This document shows, in pieces, positions 44,646 to 55,514 of a DNA stretch of 64,000 bases (positions are counted from its first letter, which is position 1; each line of letters opens with the position of its first letter). The notes under the pieces were generated by a model, which was not told where the DNA came from, ran no database searches, and saw only the letters and a list, made by a program, of their open reading frames with translations. The translations under genes were made by a program, and so were the position numbers. Source of the stretch: Acholoe squamosa (lineage: Eukaryota > Annelida > Polychaeta > Phyllodocida > Polynoidae); contig OX439041.1 of assembly GCA_949317995.1 (NCBI GenBank), positions 9,994,001 through 10,058,000 of the forward strand, read 5' to 3'.

Positions 44646-45175
44646 TGTGCACAAAGTGCTGTCCCTGCAGCCTGCACTAAACGCCTATATTGCTATCATT
44701 ACTCTTTGATGTGTAATTACCTAATTAGCCACAGAAAGACCCTGATGTGTTAGACTATCATACATGTCAATATTACAGTGTCGTAATAATGTGGGCTACA
44801 CTTTTATATTCCTCCCCATGATGAGAATGCAGAGGCCCACTCTATCACATTGAAATTAGAATGGTAGCTAACAAATGACACACTCATGTCTCTAACCTGT
44901 GGGAAAAAATTGAGTTGGTTAGAAGGTGATTTCTGCTGCATTATTCTACTTTATGCCGTCATTCTACCAACCCTTTGAGACCGATTGCCCTCATACTTTA
45001 AAAACATTGACTTTCACATGTATACAGCCTCAAAAGGGATACTGTAAAATCCTGGTGATAAGCTAACCTTCTTTTGCTATTTTCAGTCAAAAACTGCTTC
45101 TAGTTTATTGCAAAATTCTACCCCACACCTATGAGCATAATAGCTTAAAAAGAAACTAGTGTAAAATAACAACTA
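44646..45175 (+). repeat. ~1-kb duplication with 55515-56450, left part
   Basis: GTGCACAAAGTGCTGTCCCT, GCATATTG-type sequence, GAGAATGCAGAGGCCCACTC and TCAAAAGGGATACTGTAAAA are repeated in order at 55518-55945. No coding support. Confidence 0.8.
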
Positions 45176-45920
45176 TTTTATTTCAATACTACTCACACAC
45201 TAAATCTGTAGGTATGACTTGACAAATCCAATCTGACCTGTCCTAAGTCTCTATAATGCACCACCAGAGATTTGGACAAGGCTTTACCCATGAACTCTTT
45301 CCTCTCTGAGTTTGATTAAAACGTCTTTCGATTGAAACATGACACCAATGTCATGATTTCTGATATTGGTAGTCGGATCGATTTTCATCTGCAGTCCATG
45401 GGCTTTGGCAGGAGCAGACCTTCTTGTCATGGCCACTAGGGGGTCTAGTGTTGGGGCCCCAAATGGCATCTAGATCATTTAGACATGTAAATGGGTCATT
45501 CTGAATGTGTCCCCCTATTGAGCACTGCTCGTACTATTTCTGTACATGAGTCACACAAAATGGTTCAGCTGACATGAAGATGTTTTGACACGACTTCCGA
45601 TCTGTCCAGAAGCAGACGTAGGTAATGTGAAAGGTGCACTGCCAATATCTTCTATCCCAGAGACATGTTTATTTTTGGGCAAAAAAGGCTAGCGCTAGTC
45701 TAGGAACTTAATGCCTTGATTTTCTTTTTGGGAAAAATGTAAAAACATTAGAAATTGAAGAGTGTGTATTCAGTAGGACTTAAGAGGACTTGAGAGATTG
45801 CCATGCAATTATATTGCAACAAATTCACTTTTAAATATGCAGTATGCACTTACCCTGCAACTAAAAAGTGTTTGCTCAATTTTGGATTTCCATTAGATCA
45901 ATTTCTGACTGATCAGGAAT
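45175..45920 (+). repeat. Duplicated block W, copy 2
   Basis: ACTCACACACTAAATCTGTA, AACATGACACCAATGTCATG, GTCATGGCCACTAGGGGG and TTCCATTAGATCAATTTCTG parallel 40040-40770. The similarity stops near 45916, just before the retroelement. Confidence 0.8.
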
Positions 45921-46071
45921 CCTCTGATAATTTTCTTCATGTATATTCAACATATTTTCCTCTATATATTCAAAAAATGTTGCATGTAAAGTCCACATGT
46001 GTATAGAATTCATTCTAATCTTAAGCCTTTAAAACAAGTCTGATGTAAAGGTTGAATCATTCTATAGATCT

Positions 46072-47052
46072 ATGCAGTATGAAACAACATTGAAAACTTT
46101 TTTTTTGCCAAAGGTTCTTAAGTGTCTGAAGAATCTTAAGGGTCAGAATGACTGGAGAAACGTCTCAGTAGGGGATGAGCTCAATGAAACTGAAAGACGA
46201 CAGTTCCTGGACTTACGAGCGATTTATTTCCTCGCCAAGAACAAAGGTATGGATGTACGCTTACGTCAAAGAGCGGTGATTATCAATAAGAAGGTCTACC
46301 CGCACCATCAATTGATCAATCTTCCATTTCCAGAAGTCAACCTGGAACTAGCAACCACTGCCACCACACCTGACGGAATCATGTTCAGGTCCCATCACAA
46401 TAGACTTTCTAATCTGTACCCTTGCAAAATAATCGATGAGTACGACAGAGAATTCTCATCTGTTGAACAAGCCTGCCAGTTCAAAAAGGCAGAGGTGTGT
46501 GGCACAAAAAACCATAGAGACAAAATTATGAGTCTAAGTGATCCATATGAAATAATGGCTGAAGGGAAAAAGTTGAAACAATCAACAGAATGGGCTCGTG
46601 ATGCAGAGAACCAGTTGTACAAGTTCAATATGATTAAATTCTCCTCACCAGATCTCAAGCAGTTATTGCTTGACACACAGGACGCCCACCTATATGAGGC
46701 TTCTTTCCACCCTCTTTGGGGGGCTGGTCTACACCTGGGTCAACATGATATGTGCACGCAGGACAATATAAAAGGTGACAATCTACATGGCAGAATCCTG
46801 GAGCGTATCAGAACACAGCTAAAAAGGGACACAAGTGATAATGATGACGAGCAAGATGACGAGCAAGATGACGAGGAAGGTGATGAGGAGCAAGAAGGCG
46901 ATGATAAAGCTAAAGCTGACGAGAAAGCTGAGAATGATGAACATAAGGATGATGAAGCGAAAAAAGATCTAGCTGAGGGAAGTGAGCCAACTGAAACTGA
47001 AGCTGGTGCAACCCCTAACCCCAACAAACCGGATGCACCCGCCTCTACATAG
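46072..47052 (+). CDS. NADAR-domain protein, probably the ORF1 of a LINE
   Basis: A 326-residue ORF (stop in frame at 46030). Residues about 18-75 (e.g. LKGQNDWRNVSV, then FLDLRAIYFLAKNKGMDVRL) resemble the C-terminal tail of non-LTR retrotransposon ORF1 proteins. Residues about 103-250 carry NADAR-family marks: LSNLYPCK (112-119), SSVEQACQFKKAE (129-141), W174, KF (189-190), LYEASFHPLWGAGL (207-220) and GDNLHGRILERIR (235-247). NADAR enzymes, such as bacterial YbiA, cleave N-glycosidic bonds of ADP-ribose-type or riboflavin-pathway metabolites. E132, E209 and W216 are kept, but the acidic residue usual just before WG appears replaced by H213, so activity is uncertain. The last ~70 residues are an acidic D/E/K-rich tail. 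It lies 427 bases upstream of the EN/RT ORF on the same strand. A stand-alone host gene is the alternative. Confidence 0.75.
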   Translation: MQYETTLKTFFLPKVLKCLKNLKGQNDWRNVSVGDELNETERRQFLDLRAIYFLAKNKGMDVRLRQRAVIINKKVYPHHQLINLPFPEVNLELATTATTPDGIMFRSHHNRLSNLYPCKIIDEYDREFSSVEQACQFKKAEVCGTKNHRDKIMSLSDPYEIMAEGKKLKQSTEWARDAENQLYKFNMIKFSSPDLKQLLLDTQDAHLYEASFHPLWGAGLHLGQHDMCTQDNIKGDNLHGRILERIRTQLKRDTSDNDDEQDDEQDDEEGDEEQEGDDKAKADEKAENDEHKDDEAKKDLAEGSEPTETEAGATPNPNKPDAPAST

Positions 47053-47479
47053 AGCCAGAATGAACTTTCTTCTTTAATTCTTTACTCCTACATTTATATT
47101 TGAAAAATACCTTGTTTAGATTGAATTTGCTCTATGCATAATTGTCTAAATTTGTGTTTTAAATATTGATATGTGGTTGTACATTACCGGTAATACTGTA
47201 TAATCAATTATTGTAATACTGTATAATACGAAAAGTTTATCATGTCTTATATTGTAGCCCCTATTGTTATTGTCGTTATTATTAATATTTTCTACGGGGC
47301 TTGGTATATCTTTGGTCATGCCTGAGTAATATATTCATGGGCGGTCAGAAGAACCGAGGTCCATGTAGGGAGGGATGTTGGGGTTTTGGGCATTTTCTTT
47401 TTCTATTTTTGACATGTCAAACTGGTATGGGTTCAGACCACTCAACAACTCCAGTCCCATTAATTTTCAATACCTATAA
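47053..47479 (+). other. Inter-ORF region of the retroelement
   Basis: AT-rich spacer between the NADAR ORF and the endonuclease ORF, with a direct repeat TAATACTGTATAAT (about 47202 and 47216). No boundary mark such as a poly-A tract or terminal repeat separates the two ORFs, which supports one element. Confidence 0.5.
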
Positions 47480-50274
47480 ATGAATAATTTTCCTCAACTT
47501 AAGAGAGGTTTTTCTCTGGTACACTTAAATGCTAGATCAGTTCGTAACAAAATGACTGCCATTAAACATGAAATGTCAAACTTGAATATTGATATTGTAC
47601 TTCTATCTGAAACTTGGTTGAATGACACTGACATGGATTTTTTATATACCTTTCCCAGGTACAACATGTATAGACTAGACAGAATTAGTATTTTCCATGG
47701 TGGAGGTTTGTGCGCTCATGTTGATGAACAGGTTTCATGCTCTATAATTAGGTTTAAAGAATTGAATAGATCTAATCCAGATATTGAAATTCAATGGCTT
47801 TTTTCTGTTAAGGGTACAATGAAAAAGTGTATAATCTGTAATATTTATAGACCCCCTAGTGGTTCACTTGTGAATTTTTGTGATACAGTTAAAGCGCTTT
47901 TTCTACAAATTGATGATCTAGATTCTTACAACATATTTGTATTAGGTGATTTTAATGTTGATGTCCTAGTAAAGAAAAATCAACTGTATGAAGCTTTCTC
48001 CGACTTTAATCTAATTCAACTGGTCAAAACTGTTACTACCACTACAGGTTCCAATAAATGTATTGATCTTATTTTTACTAATTGTGTAAATATTACATCA
48101 TCCGGACCTTTGAACATTCATTTATCAGATCATTTACCGGTTCATGTAATCAAGGCAACTGCCTCTTGTAAATCTGGCACACGACAATTCACGGGTAGGT
48201 CATATCGTAATTATAATCAAAAGGATTATTTAAATTCCCTTGATGCGTGTAATTAGACTTTCTTTGATCAAAGTGAGAACCCTGATGAGTGCTGGGATAT
48301 AATGGAAAATATGTTTAAAAGGATGTTGGATGTTATGTGTCCAGTAAAATGTTTTAGAGTGAAGGACCATCTCAAACCTTGGATTACCAATTATTTGATA
48401 GAAAGAATTACTGATAAAAATAATGCACTTTTACATGCCAGGAATAGCAAGTCTATTTTAGATTGGCGCCAGGCCAAAGATTTAAGAAATGCTGTTAATA
48501 ATGAAATTGAAGTTGCCAAACATAATTATTTTAATAATGTGTGTGATGAACATATCAATGACTCTAAAAGGTTTTGGGCGATTATGAAGGAAATTGTTCC
48601 GTCAAAAAAGGGTGACTCAAAAGCTATAAACTTATTGGATAATGGCAATGTAATCCCTCCAGATGAGACTGCAACTTTTATAAATGATTTTTTCGCCAAT
48701 ATTGGGCCTACTCTAGCTGAAACACATAACACAGAATGGCGTTTTAATGGTATACGTAATGATGTAGACATTAATGATTTTGATTTCTCTGACGCTGAAA
48801 TTATTGAGGTGATAAAAAACATTGATGTATCGAAGTCTTCATCCATTGACTACTTACCAACTAACATTTTCAAGGCTGCAGTCTTGCATAACCCAGCAAG
48901 ATTTATTAGATTAATTAAACTCATCTTTAAAAAAAATAAAATACCAAAAAAATGGAAAATTGCCACAGTCACTCCTCTGCCAAAGGGGGGTGATCAAACC
49001 AACGTTTCTAATTTTAGGCCTATCAGCATCCTACCTGTGCCAGGGAAGATTTTGGAACGTTTGATGCATACTCATATTTCGAAATTCCTAGATGATCATG
49101 ATATTATTTCAAAAAATCAAGGTGGTTACTTAAAGGGTAAATCTACGCTCGATACAATTAGTATTTTGGTTGACGACATACTTGAAAATAGAAACAACAA
49201 GAATATTACTTTTGCTGCTTTTATTGATATAAAAAAGCATTCGATAGTGTAAATTATGATGTTTTATTACGAAAATTGGAAATGTACGAAATGTACGAAA
49301 ATTACCTGTCTATTCGACAACAGTGCACGGTCGCTAATAATATAAGATCTGGTCATGCACCATTGAGGTGTGGAGTGCCACAGGGTTCAATTTTGGGTCC
49401 TTTGTTCTTTTTACTATATATAAATGATTGTATAAATACCACGGACACACATAAAACCTTGCTTTATGCTGATGATTCAGTATTATATGTATCAGGTCCA
49501 AATTTGGAAATTTTGTCTCAACAATTGACACAAGCTCTAGCTATTTTTTATAACTGGTCATCTTACAATAAGTTAACAATTAATGAATCTAAAACAAAAA
49601 TTATGGTTTTTGCATCTTCCAAAAAACTGTCGAGATTACCAGGACCCAGGATTGAACTCAATGGAAAAATTCTACAGAATATTGTATCCTACAAATATTT
49701 AGGTGTCACTGTGGACCGTGTATTAAACTTTAATATGCATGTACGTAACATGTTACGGAACCTAGGTTATAAATTTTTTCTCCTATATAAAGTGAGGAAA
49801 TATATGTCCCCTAGAGTATTATTGAGAATATACAAATCCCACATTTTACCTGTAATTGACTACAGTGATGTTATATACAATAGTGCAAATGTGAATTTAT
49901 TGGATGAATTACAGCGATTCCAAAATAAGTGCCTTAAGACGTGTCTAAAAGTACATTTTCTAACACCTACTGAGGAAGTGCATAGAGATGCATCCTTGCC
50001 CATGTTAGTGAATCGCAGAAAATTCCATCTAAAGAATTTGGCATATAAAAGATCTAGAAAACCAGAATTTTGTAAAGTGCCAGCCAGACAGACTAGGCTT
50101 AATGATGCACCGGTGTTAATGTATGATATTATTAAATGCGCAGCTTATGAAAATTCACCTAAGGTTCTATGTGCCCAGACATGGAACAACTTGAGTGTTT
50201 TAGATAGAAACATAGAGTTATATGAAACTTTCAAACAAATGGGCAAGGACGAGTTGGAGAGATCTATCCCATAA
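47480..50274 (+). pseudogene. CR1/Jockey-type LINE ORF2 (endonuclease-reverse transcriptase), broken
   Basis: One long reading unit of about 930 codons with a stop just before the ATG. Part 1 (47480-48256) is an APE-type endonuclease: HLNARS, LLSETWL, NIYRPP, LGDFNVD and the final SDHLP are visible. It ends at an in-frame TAG (48254-48256) and the same frame continues (48302-49252) with the linker and the first RT motifs (NFRPISILP). A single-base loss in an A-run (49231-49236), seen because the next frame immediately reads AFDSVN, shifts the frame. Part 3 (49276-50274) has GVPQGSILGPLFF, YADD (49465-49476) and the thumb/C-terminal region. The segment between motif A and the PQG motif looks about a dozen residues short, suggesting a small in-frame deletion. 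Not functional as read; clade within CR1/Jockey not assigned. Confidence 0.92.
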
Positions 50275-50614
50275 TATTATCAATAGTTGTACCTGCCTTT
50301 TATTATGGCAGAATTGGCATACATTGGGTTTCTAACAATTATTTTGTTAAAATAAGCATAAAGATGTTAATTACTCTGTATACTATTGCCGCCGCTTATA
50401 TGTTTCTAATTATATAAAATGTTATTATATTGACGACCTGTATGTTCTGCAGGAATGTTATCAAGTGCATACCCGATGCAACAGTTTACTGAAAGGGTAT
50501 AGCACTTTACCTTTACCTTAGGAATTACATTGTCGCTGTCAATTTATGTTACGCTACATGTCAAACTTGTATTTTCACCTAAGAAATAAAGGTTTCTTCA
50601 GTTTCAAAAAAAAA
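50275..50614 (+). other. LINE 3' untranslated region and tail
   Basis: It ends AAGAAATAAAGGTTTCTTCA followed by a nine-A run. AATAAA lies about 20 bases before the tail. No target duplication could be paired with a 5' end. Confidence 0.65.
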
Positions 50615-51150
50615 TAATCCTCCATACAAAAACCTAATTTCTGAATCTATATCCACATTACCATTGTAAAGAGCAGACTCTAGGGCTTACAATGAGTAAA
50701 TGTCCAGGTTGATTGAAAAAGCTAATGAAGATTTAGGTGATGGTTTACATTAAAAAATAATTCAGAAATTTACGAAACATTTGTCCTCAACGTCCGGTAA
50801 ATTTATTCATTTTTCCCTCAATTAATGTTTATTATATCTACAAAGTAGCATTCATATTCATTATACTTACTGTTCAACCTTGCATGTTTGCAGGAGAATT
50901 AAAATCTATTTATAATTAGCTACTCAAAAATTGCTCAATAGATTTCAGACCTGAAAAATGATAAGAATTCTCATCCATTGAAATATCATATCAAAAAGTA
51001 AGAAATCCTTCCAAAATGCATTAATTCCTATTTTGAGGCCAAGAATTGATGTATTTTCTACCTAATTTTGGCATAACTAAAGTTTAAAATCCCCATGCAC
51101 AAGGTGAACTCCTTACTCTGGCTTTTTTTAAATGCACTATGGAAAATAGG
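50615..51150. other. No recognised feature
   Basis: AT-rich flank of the LINE without ORF or repeat match. Confidence 0.35.
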
Positions 51151-51159
51151 GTATATCAA

Positions 51160-52133
51160 AAGTCATCAGGAAATGATAACCGTCCATTTAGATTATGCAC
51201 TGAGGAAATCTCCAAAATCAAGGATGGAAGTGATCTATTTAGGTACCAACCGGTGTGTTACATGGTCAGATTTAACTGCCTTTTGTCAAATGGCAGGCAG
51301 CTCTTGGCATGAACCAAGAGAACACAGTACTTTTGTCTCATGAATAAGTTCTTTATCTGCTTTACCTGTTTTAACTAAACAGAAAAGCATTGACTTATTT
51401 CGGATTTGCCTTTAAACTGAACCTTCAGTTTGATTATGAAAGGATTGATATCATTCATACTAAAATAATCACAATAACTTAAAAACATGAGCGACATAAA
51501 GGTTAAATTAAAACAGACAGACCATTTCCACTTGTGGCCAGTGGTTTTGAGTTGGAGAAAAGAAACATGCATGCTTGGAGGGATAAAATGAAATGGGCTG
51601 GTGAAGGAAATGAATTGACACTGTTGATCGAGAAAGGAAATGGACCAAAAATAATCTGCTGTAAGATGGCTGAGCCTTTTCATTAAGGTTAATGAAGATG
51701 CGTTTATTTGAGCCTTGCCCATGAGGCCAGCATTGTGCACATTCTAAGACACCTTTAAGGAGTCCTGTTTCTCAAAAGGACTTATATCATCTTCAGAGGA
51801 TACTCAATGACAAAAAGTTCACCATAAACTTAAATGGCGTTTCCACTGGGTGTGTCTGAATATATAGCTTTTAAAGCATCATGAACCATTAAAAGAGAAA
51901 TAAAATCCTATCAAATGCAAAATCATAGAGAGACTCTATTTAAGCAGTGGTTAACTGATAAAAAATACAATGAATTGCAAAATCATGAAGATGTCGAGAC
52001 TCTTTTCAAGCTGAAGGAAAGATTACATTCCAGTTGGTCATGTCTCTTGGTACACATGGCATTGATTATATATGAAACTGTATTTTACTAAGTGTTTTGT
52101 TCGGCTTGAGGACAAGCTGAGCCTCAACATTAA
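51160..52133 (+). repeat. Unit U copy
   Basis: CATCAGGAAATGATAACCGT, AAAATCAAGGATGGAAGTGA, GACAGACCATTTCCACTTGT and TTACATTCCAGTTGGTCATG parallel 40905-41430 and 42990-43730. Together with block W at 45175-45920 it forms one sequence that is contiguous at 40040-41480, so about 5 kb including the LINE lies between its halves. Confidence 0.75.
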
Positions 52134-53367
52134 CCAGGAGGTTAATTCAAAAGATCCTGGGATCACAACCTCAACAATCTTAGGAATTATTTTGCCTTAT
52201 CCTATTAAGCGGGCTATTCACTCTTTTGATCAGGAGTGTTCCCTGTAACTGCTCTTGTACACTGCAAAAATGGTGTTTAGATTTTAAACATGTTTAGGTC
52301 TAAACATGTTTAAAACCTAAACATATAGGTCAGTTAGGTGTCTCATTGACTACACATTTAGAAAATGAACACTTTTATTCTAACTACATAAACGTTTATG
52401 CTAAACATGTTTAGATGTTTAGAGTTGAAACAGTTGAATAATAGGTGTTTAGATTTAAACATCAATATGTTTAGATACTTGGATGGTGAATCCACACCAG
52501 GTAGCAGCACTACCTTTGAATGGACTATCTGCACACAGTTATAATCAATTGTTGTGACAAATGTCCCCAAATCCCATGTTTATCATGGTTTCATTTCATA
52601 GAATGTCATGTGAATAGAAAAGGCAATAGAAAATTGACTAGATTCACCTTATGCCACCATCATTAGCATAAAATAATCAATAAGCTCCATGACTGACACC
52701 TACTTGATGTTATTCTGGAATAGATAAGGCAATGTCCTTTCTGCCAAGCTGTTGTACTTTCTCAAGTCTCTCATTCTGATGCAGTGTGTAATACATGTAC
52801 ACATATATAGCTGTGGCTGACATCTTTGGAGACTTTGACAAGTAAATACATGCTGATGTCCCCCCAGTAAATGAGGAAACAAACAATATACCTCTTTTTT
52901 TTAATGCATACATGTCTGCAAAGCTTAACTTTCCATCAAATTATTTAAACATCTAAACACAAAAATTCATAAACACCTAAACACAAAAAATAAAAGATAT
53001 CTAAACACATAGTTTTAACCTAGACACCTACACTTCTAAACACTTGAGCTAAGCACATTGTTTGGCTAAACATGTTTAGGAAATTAATGTGATTAAAAAA
53101 CGTTGCAAGAATATGTTTAAAATTGTGTTTAGGATCTAAACACCATTTTTGCAGTATACTAAGGTTAAACCACTATGCAATTATTTCACTAAGATCGTAG
53201 TGATCTTAGCACTGGAAAAAGAATAGTGGAGTGATCTCAGGACTTGCTACTCCTGACAGGCCTGCAACCACAGCATTAGATAGGGTAGACTGGCCAGGTC
53301 TCATGATAGGTGCCTACACTAAGATCGCAGGGGTAGAAATCCCAGGATCTTTTGAATTAACCTCCAG
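52134..53367 (+). mobile_element. R-element (MITE, ~337 bp) interrupted by CACTG element, TAA flanks
   Basis: The left end CCAGGAGGTTAATTCAAAAG and the right end CTTTTGAATTAACCTCCAG are inverted. TAA lies on both sides (52131-52133, 53368-53370). The unit U copy at 43722-43728 has the unoccupied site. The copy at 25106-25370 shows the interior without the nested insert. Non-coding, probably PIF/Harbinger-like from the TWA target. Confidence 0.8.
52260..53156. mobile_element. 897-bp CACTG-terminated element nested in R-element
   Basis: The ends are CACTGCAAAAATGGTGTTTA and TAAACACCATTTTTGCAGTA (last base mismatched), flanked by TA at 52258-52259 and 53157-53158. The empty site, CTTGTACTCAGG, is seen inverted at about 25310-25320. 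The outer 200 bases on each side repeat AAACATGTTTAG and CTAAACAC words in both orientations. The middle (52530-52920) is unrelated; its minus-strand ORFs (52700-52913) are unrecognised. The CACTG termini suggest a CACTA/CMC-type source, by inference. Confidence 0.85.
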
Positions 53368-53439
53368 TAATACTTCTATGAATCTTCCTGTAGCTGACCA
53401 GTGCAATTTAATGCCTCAAGTTCTGCAGATGCAGAAGTG

Positions 53440-53600
53440 TATCATGGTCAGAGTGATGCACTAATGAAGTGCTGGTGAGTCCAGTCTGTGGGTGCATCAA
53501 CCCCATAGCATTGGCATGATGCATGAATGCAGCCCTGATAAGTAATCTCTCCAGGGCTGCATCCATGCATAATGCCAACAAATTACCATGATGCATTATT
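53440..53600. repeat. GATGCA-palindrome repeat unit
   Basis: GAGTGATGCACTAATGAAGT, GGCATGATGCATGAATGCAG and CCAGGGCTGCATCCATGCAT; diverged copy of the family. Confidence 0.55.
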
Positions 53601-53734
53601 TCAGCATCTCTTTAAGGTTAAACAAAACTCATATTGGTGCATCAGAAAGAAGGTTCAACGGTTTAGATCCAATTTCAAATAGTATGAAAATTCATTTATT
53701 TTATGTGAATAAGTTCTTCCCATAGAGATAGCAT

Positions 53735-54030
53735 TGCAGGGCCGATCCACACACCCCCAGTGGCGTAATGTGTGCCGATCCACCACAGCAGCCAATCCAC
53801 CACTGCAGCCTCGTTCTGGGTGCATGTAAACATTCAAAATGGCGGACCGGCGCTCGTATGGGGAACTACGGTACCAGATTTTGATAATTTCTCCTTATTT
53901 AAACCCCCTAAAAACATAAAATAAATATAGAACTAAACTCCCCTGGTGTCCTATCCACCCCTCGGGGGGTGGTCTGCATGATGCATGAATGCTCCCCCTC
54001 GTGGTGGATCGGCCACCTCGTACACCACGG
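53735..54030. repeat. GC-rich segment with inverted GCCGATCCAC words
   Basis: GGGCCGATCCACACACC and GTGCCGATCCACCACAG at the left face GGTGGATCGGCCACC at the right. The middle holds a strong Kozak-like start, CAAAATGGCGGAC (ATG at 53839), opening only 26 codons (MADRRSYGELRYQ...). It could be a foldback element or a CpG-rich promoter with a first exon. Undecided. Confidence 0.4.
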
Positions 54031-54209
54031 TCATTGAGTTCTATCTATGTATAGCCTTACCCTCCTTGTGGATATTTCTAGTTCTGCATTACCTGACCTT
54101 GCCCCCTGTGCTGCTTACAGTCTGCAGAAAGCCTCTCTAAAGTGCTAGCTTTACAATAGAAATAAACCTTCCATCACTTAGGAAGCTCATAGATAAATCC
54201 CATTACGTC

Positions 54210-54400
54210 ATGGCAGATACGATCATTACTATAGAACAGCACTGCACACGCCATATTCAATGGGGGGATGGAATACAATATGCCCGTATTCAATGGCAGA
54301 TGGTCATGTGACCTGCTACAATAAAATCAGCTAAATATTTCTTTATCTAAAGCCTTTTAAACCTGTGTAACCATGACATAAATGCAAATGTCTACTTCCA
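54210..54400. repeat. Dispersed repeat 'CCATATTCAATGGGG', copy 2
   Basis: The counterpart of 20190-20400: ACTATAGAACAGCAC, CCATATTCAATGGGG, GGAATACAATATGC and TTTCTTTATCTAAAGC in the same order. Confidence 0.55.
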
Positions 54401-55514
54401 TTGCTGCTGAGTAGAAGATGAGGCCCTAGAGGAATTCCCGGAGTTACCCTGGGGACTCCCACAACCTCCCACCCCAACCCAAGTATGTCTATACCCTGCA
54501 CACATGTACTACACTTGAGGCCATTTCACAGGTTACTACAACTACCAACTGTAGCTGTATTTGCATCACAGTTTACTCTAGTTAAGCAGTGCTGCTTACT
54601 TCCATATCCCTGACCACAACATGGGTCTCGTAGGCCTGTATGACATTTCTCAGTAATGCTACTGAACAATGATAAGCAATGGCCTCCTGATATTCCAACT
54701 ATGTATGACAACCTGTGATGAATGTGTTGCATAGAGTGACCAACTCAGTGTTTATCTATCACGCATATCCATATCCCACGCAGGCCACAAAGGTACCACC
54801 CTACGGGTAGTTTTAGCCCGGGTATGATTGGGAGAATAGAGGCTGTAATCTTCTGTGAAATATCCCCCAGACTGAATGTATCATAAGCACCAAATGGAGC
54901 TCAGGAGGTTCAGCAACAGAATTAATGAGTGTACATCTGGTGCCCTCAGGGGTGTCTTTTTACAATGATTACTATCATACCACTACTATCATTCTTACCC
55001 TTACACCATCCCAATGGTTATGTGCATAAGCATTCGGGGGGAAAGGGGCGGTATTGATTGAACTCATGCCTTGAATTTTCCATGAAACCTATGGACTATC
55101 AACTCTATCGAGACAAAGGGCCCTACAATATGTAAACATGAATTTGAAATTATTTCCAATGGCCATGAAGTCATCTTAGAGTCAGATTAAGAATCAAGGT
55201 ATGAATTCATGATGAAAAATATTTCTAACAAGCCAAATAGATCTTTCTAAATGATCCCAATTTCCTCTTTATGTGATTGGTCAAATGAAACATGCCTTAC
55301 CAAATGTAATCAAATTCTGAAGAAAAAAAACAGTTTAAAAAACGTTTGGGTATCATTATATGTCCCCTGCCTCCAACTGTTACTAGATCTATGCAATATA
55401 TCCAGTATTTTACATGTTCATCCATTAGAATATAAAGAAAACCTCATCAATCTATTGTACCTTAGGGGCTAGCCGTCTGACTGGTGCAGTTCATACAAAA
55501 AAAAATCATACCAC
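54401..55514. other. No recognised gene
   Basis: No supportable ORF, RNA gene or repeat boundary. Confidence 0.35.

Noticed and set aside
46740-47027. Minus-strand serine-rich ORF
   Set aside because: Antisense of the acidic GAT/GAA-rich tail of the NADAR ORF.
53866-53880. Candidate K2P second exon (GAACTACGG)
   Set aside because: The local sequence does not continue as a K2P filter and M2 segment.
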